In this document: positions 44,781-53,657 of the stretch, piece after piece
How positions within the stretch are numbered: the first letter of the stretch is position 1
How the letters are laid out: every line of letters starts with the position of its first letter
Source of the DNA: Acrocarpospora corrugata
Lineage (GTDB): Bacteria > Actinomycetota > Actinomycetes > Streptosporangiales > Streptosporangiaceae
Assembly: GCF_009687845.1 (NCBI RefSeq)
Contig: NZ_BLAD01000090.1
Span: forward strand, 1-56,613
Length of the DNA: 56,613 nt
Reading direction: 5' to 3'
Made by a program: the position numbers and the translations under genes
The notes under the pieces: generated by a model
Seen by the model: the letters and a program-made list of their open reading frames with translations, nothing else
What the model was told of the DNA's origin: nothing
Databases searched by the model: none

Positions 44781-46262
44781 TCAATGTGTCGGCATAGGCG
44801 AAACTTCCGTTACACGCTGACGGGGGAGGACGAGCAGCGCGACGACCGCGGCGGCGACCGCGAAGCCGAGCCCGACCAGCGAACCCACCGACATCGCGGA
44901 CAGGAACGCCTCCTTGCCCGCCTCGGCCAGCGCCGGCACGCCGCTGTCCAGGGCCACGTTCACCGACTCGCGGGCCGCGGCGGGGGCCGACTCCGGCATC
45001 GCGGCGGTGTACCCGCTGGCCAGCACACTGCCCAGGATGGCGATCGACAGCGCCATGCCGACCTGCTGCACGGTGTCGTTGAGCGCAGAGCCGACGCCCG
45101 CGTGCTCCGGCGGCACCGCCCCCATCAGGGTCGTGTACGCCGAAGGTCCGGCCAGCCCACCGCCCACGCCCATCACGATCAGGCTGGACACCAGCAGCAG
45201 ATACCCATCCGAACTGTCCAGCGTGGACAGCAGCCCGAAGCCGCCCGCCATCACGGCCAGCCCGGTGGTGATGAGCGCCCGGTTGCTGACCTTCTTGCCC
45301 AGCCCCGCGCCGACGCCGTTGAAGACCATCGCGGCGAACACGTACGGCAGCAGCGCGATCCCGGCCCGCAACGGGTCGTACCCGAGCACGAACTGCAGAT
45401 ACTGCGTGAGCGCCAGCATCAGCGCCCCCGACCCGAAGGCCAGCAGCACGATCGACGCGCAGGCCCCGCTGAACGCCCGATCCCGGAACAGCGCCAGCGG
45501 CAGCATCGGGTGCGCGGTCCGCAGCTCCCACACCACGAAGCCGCCCAGCCCGAGCACGGCCGCCGCGACCAGGCCGAGGTTCCAGCCGTCCGCGGGGAAG
45601 GTGATGACCGCCCAGACCAGCGAGCTCATCCCGACGACGGACAGCACCACGCCGACCGGGTCCAGGCGGCGGCTCGACCCGTAGGTCTCCGGCATCAGCA
45701 CCAGCGCGGCGATCACGGCCACGATCGCGACCGGCACGTTCAGCAGGAAGACCGAACCCCAGTAGTAGTGCTCCAGCAGCACCCCGCCCAGGGTCGGCCC
45801 GGCGATCACGCCGACCATGGCCACCGAACTCCACGCGGCGATGGCCTTGCGGCGTTCGTCCTCGTCGAAGACGGTGATCAGGATCGACAGGGTGGACGGC
45901 ATCAGCACCGAGCCGCCGACGCCCATCAGCGCGCGGGCGCCGATCAGCTGCCAGGGCTCGGTGGCCAGCGTGGCCAGCCCGGAGGCCAGGCCGAACACGA
46001 CCAGGCCGGCGATGAGGGCACGGCGGCGGCCGTACCGGTCGGAGAGGGAGCCGACGGTGAGCAGCAGACCGGCGAAGACCAGGACGTAGGAGTCCAGGAT
46101 CCACTGGATGTCGGCGGGGGTGGCGCCCAGGTCGCGCATGAGCGCGGGGATCGCCAGATTGAGCACCGTGCTGTCCACGACGAGCACGAGCAGAGTCAGA
46201 CAGAGAACGAGAAGAATCCACCAACGACGGGGGTCTCGTACGGTGTTCGAGGTCACCCGCAC
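44781..46262 (-). CDS. MFS transporter, DHA2 (EmrB/QacA) family
   Basis: 493 residues, about 14 spans. LVVDSTVLNLAIPALMRDLG, WILDSYVLVFAGLLLTVGSL, DRYGRRR in the motif-A loop and GARALMGVGGSVLMPSTLSI mark the family. GTGs at 46262, 46256 and 46241 are all possible starts; the first is listed. It is divergent from a TetR regulator with 47 bp between, the usual pump/repressor layout. Two copies of a 17-bp pseudo-palindrome lie in this junction. Confidence 0.93.
   Translation of the reverse strand: MRVTSNTVRDPRRWWILLVLCLTLLVLVVDSTVLNLAIPALMRDLGATPADIQWILDSYVLVFAGLLLTVGSLSDRYGRRRALIAGLVVFGLASGLATLATEPWQLIGARALMGVGGSVLMPSTLSILITVFDEDERRKAIAAWSSVAMVGVIAGPTLGGVLLEHYYWGSVFLLNVPVAIVAVIAALVLMPETYGSSRRLDPVGVVLSVVGMSSLVWAVITFPADGWNLGLVAAAVLGLGGFVVWELRTAHPMLPLALFRDRAFSGACASIVLLAFGSGALMLALTQYLQFVLGYDPLRAGIALLPYVFAAMVFNGVGAGLGKKVSNRALITTGLAVMAGGFGLLSTLDSSDGYLLLVSSLIVMGVGGGLAGPSAYTTLMGAVPPEHAGVGSALNDTVQQVGMALSIAILGSVLASGYTAAMPESAPAAARESVNVALDSGVPALAEAGKEAFLSAMSVGSLVGLGFAVAAAVVALLVLPRQRVTEVSPMPTH
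46235..46251. promoter_or_regulatory. Operator copy 1 for the MFS/TetR pair
   Basis: CTCGTACGGTGTTCGAG, a 17-bp pseudo-palindrome sharing CTCGTACGnnGTnCGAG with the second copy. It lies inside the first codons of the listed MFS start. Confidence 0.5.
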
Positions 46263-46276
46263 ACTGTACGGGACTC

Positions 46277-46293
46277 CTCGTACGCCGTGCGAG
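46277..46293. promoter_or_regulatory. Operator copy 2 for the MFS/TetR pair
   Basis: CTCGTACGCCGTGCGAG, 42 bp (about four helical turns) from copy 1, and 16 bp before the TetR gene start. Autoregulation by the neighbouring TetR protein is the simplest reading. Confidence 0.55.
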
Positions 46294-46309
46294 CCAATAT
46301 GGTGGAAGC

Positions 46310-47089
46310 GTGTCCGACAAGGAGTTCACCTCGGTCTGGACCCGGAAACCGCGCGTCCGCCGGGAGCCGGGCCTCAGCCGCGACCAGATCGTCAAAGCCG
46401 CCATCGACCTCCTGGACGCCGACGGCCTCGACGCCCTGAGCATGCGCAAACTCGGCGCCAAACTGGGCTCAGGAGCCACCAGCGTCTACTGGTACGTGGC
46501 GAACAAGGACGAACTCCTCGAACTAGCGATGGACGAGGCGTACGCGGACGTGGTCCTGCACCGGGATCGCCAATGGCGGGAGACGGCCAGCGACTACTCC
46601 TACGGCCTGCGCGGCACGATCCTGCGGCACACCTGGCTGGCCCAGCTGATCGGCGTGGTCCCCAGCCTGGGCCCGGAGGCGCTGCGCTGCTCGACGATCC
46701 TGCTGGACGCCTTCGCCCGCGGCGGGTTCCGGGGCCTGGACATCGACTACGCGGTGTCCGCGGTGATGTCGTACACGCTGGGCTCGACCCTGCCGGAAGC
46801 CTCCTGGCGCAACGCGGGCGCCAAGGCGCAGTCCACCGAGAAGGCCCAGGTGGACGGCATGTCCCGGGTGATCGAGCAGGTCACCCAGGAACATCCGGCG
46901 CTGCAGGAGCGCTACCGGCTCTACAACACCCCCGGCTTCGACCCGCGACTGGCCAGGCAGATCGGCTTCGACTACGGCCTGGTGGCGATGCTGGACGGCT
47001 TGGCCGTCCGCCTGCGCCAGGCCGAATCGCGGGAGGCCCAGGCCAGCCCGGCCACCCCGGCGACGAGCAGCACCGACCAGCGGACGTGA
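46310..47089 (+). CDS. TetR/AcrR-family repressor with TetR_C domain
   Basis: 259 residues from GTG 46310. The helix-turn-helix spans about 24-70 (RDQIVKAAIDLLDADG, LSMRKLGAKLGSGATSVYWY). The rest matches the tetracycline-repressor C-terminal ligand domain (NKDELLELAMDEAY, HTWLAQLIGVVPSLGPEALR). It sits divergent to the MFS pump and most likely represses it. Its last 118 bp overlap the reconstructed end of the convergent ABC permease gene. Confidence 0.92.
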   Translation: MSDKEFTSVWTRKPRVRREPGLSRDQIVKAAIDLLDADGLDALSMRKLGAKLGSGATSVYWYVANKDELLELAMDEAYADVVLHRDRQWRETASDYSYGLRGTILRHTWLAQLIGVVPSLGPEALRCSTILLDAFARGGFRGLDIDYAVSAVMSYTLGSTLPEASWRNAGAKAQSTEKAQVDGMSRVIEQVTQEHPALQERYRLYNTPGFDPRLARQIGFDYGLVAMLDGLAVRLRQAESREAQASPATPATSSTDQRT

Positions 47090-47791
47090 GCGACCGTCCA
47101 GTCGACGGTCCGCAGTCCCAGCAGGGTCCACTCGCCGGGCGCCGCCAGCGCGCCCAGCGTGAGCACCACCAGCTCCGTGGCCGCGAGCACCCCCGGCTCG
47201 GGCCCGCCCCTGCCCCGGCCGAGCAACGCCGCGAACGCCAGCCCGCCGATGAACAAAGCGGCGAACTCCAGGCTGAGCCAGAGCAGCCACACGCCGGGCA
47301 GCCGCGACCGTTCCACCAGAAGCGAGACGATCCACACCGGCAACGCCACCAGCGACGCCAGCCCGGCCCGGGTTCCGACCCTGACCCACCGCGGAGCCGG
47401 AACCGGCGCGGTCACCTCGGCGGAGGCGTCGTCCAGGAAGAACAGCGCCCCCATCGTGAGCACCAGCGCGACCGCCCGCAGCGACCAGAGACTCCCCTTC
47501 CAGTCCCCATCCGGGACATCGGCAGCGCGCCGAACAGCTTGTCGCCGCCGGCCCGCCGGGACGCGCTCGCGACCAGCTCGGCGGCGAAGAACACCGGCAC
47601 CCCCGGCCACATGACCATCCCGTTGGTGAGCAGGCTGAACGGCGGCCGTGGCCCCCAGTAGTCACGCAACTCCACCACCGACGCGACCACGAACAGCGCG
47701 AACCCGGCCAGCACCAGCGGATGCCGCAGCAGCCGCCACGCCTCGGCCACCGCCAGCGCGGGCACGTCGGTTTCACCACGCCGACGGTCAT
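46972..47791 (-). pseudogene. ABC transporter permease, frameshifted
   Basis: The permease must be pieced together from different frames. ATG 47791 (MTVGVVK) overlaps a TGA in the ATGA arrangement seen at the other two junctions of this operon. From 47768 the protein (DVPALAVAEAWRLLRHPLVL) reads in the frame of the ATPase; at the G run 47505-47508 it passes to a third frame (GDWKGSLWSLRAVALVLTMG) that ends at 46972. Each switch is explained by one missing base. The joined product has several membrane spans and would be about 270 residues. As sequenced it cannot give a full protein. Either a true pseudogene or sequencing error. Confidence 0.65.
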
Positions 47792-48632
47792 GACCCCACC
47801 CCACGGCGGCGTCCCCGAGCAGCAGCAGATACCCGTCCTCGATGGTCGGCTCGACCAGCCGCGCCGCCTCCGGCGCGGGCCCGATGTTGCGGAACAGCCC
47901 CTTCCCGGTACGCCACGACAACATCCCCGAACGTTCCGGCGACAACCACACCTGCCCTTCTGCGACCCGCCGCAACTCCTCCGGCGTGCCCTCGAACGCG
48001 GCCCGGCCCTCGTCGAACACCACGACCCGCCCGCACAGCGCGGCCACGTCCTCGGTCTGGTGGGTGGACAGCACCACCGTCCGGCTCTCCCCGTTCCGGG
48101 AGATCAGCTCGCGAAACCGCAGCCGCTGCTCGGGATCGAGCCCGGCCGTCGGCTCGTCAAGCAGGACCAGCTCCGGCTGCCCCAGCAGCGCCTGGGCGAT
48201 CCCCACCCTCCTCCGCATGCCACCGGAGAGCGCGCGGATCCGCTTACCGCCCAGCTCCGTCAGCCCGACCTCGGCGAGCACCCGGCGCACATCGTCGTGG
48301 CGTTCCCGGCGATCCACCATCTCCTTCAGGATCGCCACGTAGTCCACGAACTCGAACACGGTGAAAGCCCGATGGAAGCCTGGCTCCTGCGGCAGATAGC
48401 CGAGCCGCCGCCGGATCCGCAGCCGCTCGGCAGCCGGATCACACCCGAGCAGCCGCAGTGTGCCGGAGTCGGCGGCGAGCACGGTGGCCAGCATCCGGAT
48501 CAGCGTAGTCTTGCCGGCTCCGTTCGGCCCGAGCAGCCCGGTCACCCCCGGCCCCGCCGTGAACGACAGGCCGTCCAGAGCTCGATGCCGACCATACGAT
48601 TTCACGACATCGGTGACGACGACGGTGTTCAT
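47412..48632 (-). CDS. ABC transporter ATP-binding protein, reading frame runs into permease
   Basis: The ATPase domain spans residues 1-220: Walker A GPNGAGKTTLIRML, signature LSGGMRRRVGIAQALL, Walker B LVLLDEPTAGLD and the switch histidine in STHQTED. It belongs to the CcmA/drug-exporter group. ATG 48632 overlaps the upstream stop (ATGA). The domain's natural end is near 47790, where TGA overlaps ATG 47791 if one base were restored in the G-rich run just before it; as sequenced the frame continues into the permease and stops at 47412. It powers export by the adjacent permease, probably of a toxic or antimicrobial compound. Confidence 0.85.
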   Translation of the reverse strand: MNTVVVTDVVKSYGRHRALDGLSFTAGPGVTGLLGPNGAGKTTLIRMLATVLAADSGTLRLLGCDPAAERLRIRRRLGYLPQEPGFHRAFTVFEFVDYVAILKEMVDRRERHDDVRRVLAEVGLTELGGKRIRALSGGMRRRVGIAQALLGQPELVLLDEPTAGLDPEQRLRFRELISRNGESRTVVLSTHQTEDVAALCGRVVVFDEGRAAFEGTPEELRRVAEGQVWLSPERSGMLSWRTGKGLFRNIGPAPEAARLVEPTIEDGYLLLLGDAAVGWGHDRRRGETDVPALAVAEAWRLLRHPLVLAGFALFVVASVVELRDYWGPRPPFSLLTNGMVMWPGVPVFFAAELVASASRRAGGDKLFGALPMSRMGTGRGVSGRCGRSRWCSRWGRCSSWTTPPPR

Positions 48633-49443
48633 CGTGATCCCTCGTTCTGGTAGCGGTCGCGGCGCAGGAACAGCAGGGCCGCCGAGATCAGGACCACGGC
48701 CAGCGCGGTGACCTGCCCGGCCGTGCCGAACAGGGCCAGCGGCTGGTCCCTGACCGCGAACGCCGAGACGCCGCCAGCCAGAGCAGCGTGAGCGCCGCCC
48801 CGCCGTACGCGGGCTCGAACCGGCTGGGCAGCAGCGTGAGCGCGGTCAGCGCCAGCGCCGGCAGCAGCCACGCCACCACCGCCCAGTCCCGGCCGAGCGC
48901 CGCGAACCCGGCCACGAACGCCAGCCCGGCCGAGGTGACCAGCACCGCCGCCGCCCGCGCCAGCATCAGCCGGAACGCCGAATAGGGCGCGGCCAGCCCG
49001 ATCTCATGCGCCGGATCGGCCCCCCGCCCGAACGCCAGCGCCACCCCCGCCACCGGCAGCACCGGCGCCAGCCCGAGGAACCAGAGCATCCCCCACCGGT
49101 CGTCCACCCCCGCCGCCAGCACCGCGAACAGCAGCGCGACCGCGTTGGCCGCCAGCCACGGCAACCGCAGCGAGTGCGCCGCCGCCAGCAGCCGCGCGGT
49201 CGGCTCGTCGATCCCGGCCCACCGCGGCAGCCGCTCGAACGGCCCCGGCCCCGGCGCGTCCACCGCGTCCGCGACCTCCCGCCACAGCCGCCCCAGCCGA
49301 TCGGCCGGTACGGCTCCCGCCACCGAACCCCGGCAGCGCTCGCAGGCCAGCAGATGCGCCTCCACCGACGCCGCGGCGGTCCCGCCCAGGTCACCCCCGG
49401 AGTACCGGGTGGCCAGCTCGTCGTCGACATGCCAGTCCGTCAT
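48629..49443 (-). pseudogene. Zinc-finger (zf-HC2) membrane anti-sigma-like protein, frameshifted
   Basis: ATG 49443 overlaps the sigma gene stop (ATGA). The N-terminus carries the anti-sigma zinc motif HLLACERCRG (His-x3-Cys-x2-Cys), followed by about six membrane spans. At 48770-48776 the frame breaks: GGAALTLLWLA continues as GVSAFAVRDQPLALFGTAG only after a +1 correction, ending at 48629 as ATGA with the ATPase start. One missing G in GGCGGCG explains it. The intact product would be about 271 residues. It presumably holds the ECF sigma factor at the membrane until a signal arrives. Confidence 0.75.
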
Positions 49444-49949
49444 GCCAGTCCCTCCCGCAGTTGGGCCTTCGCCCGCATCATCCGGGTCTTCACCGTTCCC
49501 GAGGGGAGGCCGAGCAGCTTCCCGGCCTCCCTGGTGGTCAGGCCGTCCAGCACCGTGGCCTGGACGACCGCGCGCAGCTCCGGCGACAGGCGAGCGAGCG
49601 CGCCGCCCAGGTCGCCGTACTCGATGCCGAGCAGCACCTGCTCCTCGGCCGACACCACCACCTGCTCGTAGGCGGGCAGCACCGCCAGCGGGCGGCGGCG
49701 CAGCTGGTCGAGCAGGCGGCGGATGCCGATGCCCCAGATCCAGGCGGCCACCTCGCCCTTGGCGTTCCAGCGGGCGGCCGTGCGCCAGACCGCGACGAAG
49801 GTGTCCTGGACCGCCTCGTCCACCAGGGTGGCGTCGGCGCAGCGGCGGGTCAGGCGGAGGATGAGCCAGGGGGCGTGCCTGGCGTAGAGGATCTCCAGGG
49901 CGCGCCGGTCTCCCTCGGCGATCGGCCCAGCAGTCGGGCGTCCGGCCAC
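49440..49949 (-). CDS. ECF-type RNA polymerase sigma factor
   Basis: 169 residues from GTG 49949. Region 2 has ALEILYARHAPWLILRLTRR and DEAVQDTFVAVW; region 4 has LSPELRAVVQATVLDG and LTTREAGKLLGLPSGTVKTR. The N-terminus looks damaged: in another frame, ATG 49966 starts MNEHEAWPDARLLGR, which would join IAEGDRRALEIL perfectly with one extra base near 49923. It leads the operon sigma, anti-sigma, ABC ATPase, permease, with overlapping stop-start codons throughout. Confidence 0.85.
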   Translation of the reverse strand: MAGRPTAGPIAEGDRRALEILYARHAPWLILRLTRRCADATLVDEAVQDTFVAVWRTAARWNAKGEVAAWIWGIGIRRLLDQLRRRPLAVLPAYEQVVVSAEEQVLLGIEYGDLGGALARLSPELRAVVQATVLDGLTTREAGKLLGLPSGTVKTRMMRAKAQLREGLA

Positions 49950-50025
49950 GCCTCGTGCTCATTCATACCCCTCTGTCGGGGGCCGGGCGGGAACCGGTTC
50001 ACGGTGAGCGCCCGACAGAGAGGGC

Positions 50026-50871
50026 ATGAAGCGCATCCTCCCCCTGCTCCTGGCCGGCACGTTGACGGCGTGCGCCCCGGCCACGCACCCACCCGAAGCA
50101 CGAAAAATCATTGTTGATACGGACATGGGGCACCTGAATGACGATGCGCTCGCCACGCTGCTGGTCGCCGGTTCCGGCGCGGAGATCCTGGGGGTGACCA
50201 TCGTGGGGGGGCAACACCTGGCCGGAGGACGGCCTGGAACACACCCGCCGCCTGCTCGCCACCCGCCCGGACATTCCGGTCATTCTTGGCGATACCACTA
50301 CACCTGAACGCCGTGCCGGATATTCGGGGGCGGTCGAACACCGGCGGACGAATCCCCGCCGGGGCCCGGCCGCCGGCTTCATCGCCGAGCAGGTCACCGC
50401 GCATCCGGGCGAGGTGACGATTCTCGCGCTCGGCCCGGCGACCAATCTGGCGAAGGCAGTACAGACCACCCTGGCATGGTCCCGCTGGTTGAACAGGTCG
50501 TCTATCTGGGCGGAGGCACCGGCGGCGAACAGGAGTTCAACTGGTGGTTCGACCCCGAAGCCGCTCAGATCGCCGTCAACACCCCATTTCCACATAGGAC
50601 GGTCGTTCCCTTGGATGTGGGGATCTCGGTGCTCAAAACGGACCTGAAGCCCAGCCTGGGCCGTTTCTTCGCCCGGAGCCCGGAACTCCCGGCCTGGGAC
50701 GCGGTCGCCGCCGCCATCGCCCTCGATCCGGCCCTGGCGACCGACCGCGCGGACGTCGGCGTCACCGTCGGCGGATCCGGCACGATGAACCTCGGCCCCG
50801 GTTCGATCTCCCTCGTGCTGGCCCTAGACCAGGAACGATTCCGGCAAACCCTGCAAAGTGTCAGGGATTGA
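50026..50871 (+). pseudogene. Nucleoside hydrolase-like lipoprotein, two frameshifts
   Basis: The start MKRILPLLLAGTLTACAP is a lipoprotein signal with lipobox LTAC. The metal/ribose motif VDTDMGHLNDDALATLL matches the DTDxGxDD pattern of IunH-type hydrolases. At the seven-G run 50205-50211 the frame moves by +1 (GGNTWPEDGLEHTRRLLA, then GEVTILALGPATNLAKA), and at 50474-50476 it moves back (MVPLVEQVVYLGGG, EFNWWFDPEAAQIAV). The two errors compensate, one base gained and one lost. A whole protein would be about 281 residues. As sequenced, it stops at 50307. Confidence 0.75.
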
Positions 50872-50909
50872 TGCCTCATACTTACACCCTGATCCGGTAG
50901 CCTCCCTAC

Positions 50910-52520
50910 ATGCTCCCCACGGTCGCGGACGTGCTCTCGCTTGATGCCGTCCGGCGCGGAAATCCGCGCGTCGTCGCGGGCGCCGATCGGCTCGACACCC
51001 GGGTTCGCTGGGTGCATGTAGGGGAAATCAGCGACATCGCCCACCTGCTCAGAGGTGGCGAACTGGTGCTGACCACCGGCGTGGCCTTGCCGTCGGAGCC
51101 CGACAAACTCGCAGAATACGTCGCCGACCTCGCCGCGGTCGGCGCCTCCGGGCTGGTCGTCGAGCTGGGCCGCAGGTTCGTCAAGGAGCTGCCGGGGGCC
51201 GTGATCCGGGCCGCCGAAGAGCACGGGCTGCCGCTGGTGACGCTCACCAGGGAGACCCCGTTCGTCCAGATCACCGAATCCGTGCACGCCCGCATCATCG
51301 ACATCCAGCTGGAGGAGCTCCGCGCCTCCGAGCAGCTGCACGAGGTCTTCACCGAACTCTCGGTCGAGGGCGCCTCCCCCGCCGAAGTGCTCGGCCAGGT
51401 GGTCCGCTTCTCCGGCCGGCCCGCGCTGCTGGAGAACCTGGCCCACCAGGTGCTCGCCTGCGACGCCGCCGGGCAGGACACCGGCGTGCTGCTGGCCAGC
51501 TGGGAGAGCCGCTCCCGGGCGGTCGCCACCGAGGGCCGCACCGCCTACGACAGCACGTCCGGCTGGCTGGTCACCACCGTGGGCGCGCGCGGCCAGGACT
51601 GGGGGCGGCTGATCCTGCTCTGCGACGGGACGCCCAGCCCGCGTGACATCGTGCTGGCCGAACGCGCGGCCACCACGCTCGCCCTCGGCCGCCTGCTCGA
51701 ACGCCACCAGGAGTCGCTGGAACGCCAGGCCCACGGCACGATCATCACCGGCATCCTCACCCACGCCTACGCCGACCCCGACGAGGCCGCCGCCCGCGCC
51801 CGCGCCGTCGGCGTGCCGCTCACCGGCCGCAAGTTGATCAGCGTCGTGCTGCGGCCGATCGCCGAGGGCGACACCGCGCTGGACGAGCAGGTCCGCCTCG
51901 GCGACCTGGCCGAGGCCACCGCCTCCGCCTGCCGCGACGCCCGCCTGCCCGCCCTCGTCGGCGCCCTCGACCAGGCCCGCGTCGGAGTGCTGCTGCCGCT
52001 CCCGCCGCGCACCACCGCCGAGACCGCGCTGGCCGCCCTCGCCGACCGGCTGCGCGCGTCCTTCCCCAACCCGTTCGTGCTGGCCGCCGGTTCGATCGTG
52101 GAATCGGTCCGGGACGTACGGCGCAGCTTCCTGGAAGCCGAGCAGGTCGCCGACGTGGCCGTCCGCCAGCCTGACGGCCGGCCCTACTACCGCCTCCCCG
52201 ACCTGCGCCTGCGCGGCCTGCTCCACCTGCTCAGGGACGACGCCCGGCTGCAGACCTTCGCCGAACGCGAGCTGAGCCCGCTGCTGGCGCACGACGCCCA
52301 GCGCAACGGCGACCTCACCCGCATCCTCGGCATCTACCTCGACGCCGGCCGCAACAAGGCGGTCGCCGCGCAACGGGCGCACCTGTCCAGGCCCGCCTTC
52401 TACGACCGCCTCCGCCGCCTGGAGCGCATCCTCGACACCGACCTCGACGACGTCGAATCGTGCCTGTCCCTGCACGTCGCGCTGCTCGCGCTGGAGTCGT
52501 TCCGAAGGGAGACGCGGTGA
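50910..52520 (+). CDS. PucR-family transcriptional regulator
   Basis: 536 residues. PucR N-terminal domain (TVADVLSLDAVRRGNPRVVA, GGELVLTTGVALPSEPDK), GGDEF-like middle and C-terminal helix-turn-helix (YLDAGRNKAVAAQRAHLSRP, YDRLRRLERILDTD). It is coupled by GTGA overlap to the P1 peptidase gene and therefore most likely senses a peptide or amide substrate and controls that enzyme. PucR proteins usually activate purine or amine catabolism. Confidence 0.93.
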   Translation: MLPTVADVLSLDAVRRGNPRVVAGADRLDTRVRWVHVGEISDIAHLLRGGELVLTTGVALPSEPDKLAEYVADLAAVGASGLVVELGRRFVKELPGAVIRAAEEHGLPLVTLTRETPFVQITESVHARIIDIQLEELRASEQLHEVFTELSVEGASPAEVLGQVVRFSGRPALLENLAHQVLACDAAGQDTGVLLASWESRSRAVATEGRTAYDSTSGWLVTTVGARGQDWGRLILLCDGTPSPRDIVLAERAATTLALGRLLERHQESLERQAHGTIITGILTHAYADPDEAAARARAVGVPLTGRKLISVVLRPIAEGDTALDEQVRLGDLAEATASACRDARLPALVGALDQARVGVLLPLPPRTTAETALAALADRLRASFPNPFVLAAGSIVESVRDVRRSFLEAEQVADVAVRQPDGRPYYRLPDLRLRGLLHLLRDDARLQTFAERELSPLLAHDAQRNGDLTRILGIYLDAGRNKAVAAQRAHLSRPAFYDRLRRLERILDTDLDDVESCLSLHVALLALESFRRETR

Positions 52521-53581
52521 GAGCGCGCGACCACGGCATCATCGTCGGCTCCGGCACCCCTGGCCCGCACAACGCGATCACCGACGTCCCCGGCGTCCGG
52601 GTCGGGCACACCACACTGATCAGCGGCGAGGGACCCCGCGTGGTCGGCGTCGGCCCGGTGCGCACCGGCGTCACCGTGGTGCTCCCGCACGAGGGCTCCG
52701 CCTTCGACGAGCCGGTCTACGCCGGGCTGCACTGGCTCAACGGCAACGGCGAGATCACCGGCATGGCCTTCCTGCGCGAGTACGGCATCCTCGGCTCGCC
52801 CATCGGGCTGACCAACACCGGCTCGGTCGGCGTGGTCAGGGACGCGCTCGTCGAGATCGAGGTCGGCGCGCTGCGCAAGGGCTCGGTGTCCTGGTCGCTG
52901 CCGGTGGTCGGGGAGACCTGGGACGGCTCGCTCAACGACATCGACGGCCAGCACGTGACGGCCGCGCACGTCCGGGAGGCGTACGCGCGCGCCGGCGGCG
53001 GCCCGGTCGAGGAGGGCGCGGTCGGCGGCGGCACCGGCATGATCTGCCACGGCTTCAAGGGCGGCATCGGCACCGCCTCCAGGACCGTCGACGGGTACAC
53101 GGTCGGGGTGCTCGTCCAGGCCAACCACGGCGCGCGGGAGCGGCTCACCGTCAACGGCGTCAACGTCGGGCGGCACCTGCCCGAATCGCTTGCGCCGTAC
53201 GAAGGGGCCGGGTCGATCATCGGGATCGTGGCCACCGACGCGCCGCTGCTGCCGCACCAGTGCCGGCGGCTCGCCCAGCGGGCCGGGCTCGGCGTGGCCA
53301 GGACCGGCGGAGCCGGGGAGAACTCCAGCGGCGACGGCTTCCTCTGCTTCGCCACCGGCAACCGCAACCTGCCCGCCAACGCGCTGGACGCCGTTCCCCC
53401 CAGGACCTACCAGGTAACCGTGCTCGCCGACGAGTACATCGACCCGCTCTACTACGCGGTGATCGAGGCCACCGAGGAGGCCATCGTCAACGTGCTGGTC
53501 GCCGCCGAGACCATGACCGGCGCGGACGGGCTGACCATCCCGGGGCTGGACGGTTCCACGCTGGCAAACCTGCTCACCTGA
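52517..53581 (+). CDS. P1-family peptidase (DmpA-like aminopeptidase)
   Basis: 354 residues from GTG 52517, in the GTGA overlap with the PucR gene, with GAAGGGA 6 nt upstream. It matches DmpA/BapA N-terminal-nucleophile hydrolases: NAITDVPGVRVGHTT, GSPIGLTNTGSVGVVRDAL, GAVGGGTGMICHGFKGGIG and the self-cleavage region GENSSGDGF, where the new N-terminal serine is expected. These release D-/L-amino acids or beta-alanine from peptides, amides and esters. Cytoplasmic, no signal peptide. Confidence 0.93.
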   Translation: MRARDHGIIVGSGTPGPHNAITDVPGVRVGHTTLISGEGPRVVGVGPVRTGVTVVLPHEGSAFDEPVYAGLHWLNGNGEITGMAFLREYGILGSPIGLTNTGSVGVVRDALVEIEVGALRKGSVSWSLPVVGETWDGSLNDIDGQHVTAAHVREAYARAGGGPVEEGAVGGGTGMICHGFKGGIGTASRTVDGYTVGVLVQANHGARERLTVNGVNVGRHLPESLAPYEGAGSIIGIVATDAPLLPHQCRRLAQRAGLGVARTGGAGENSSGDGFLCFATGNRNLPANALDAVPPRTYQVTVLADEYIDPLYYAVIEATEEAIVNVLVAAETMTGADGLTIPGLDGSTLANLLT

Positions 53582-53657
53582 GCCCGCAGGTCACAAGGGC
53601 GGGGGAGAAATCACCCCCCTCCGGGTGTAACACCAACCCCACCCGAATACTCTCCGT

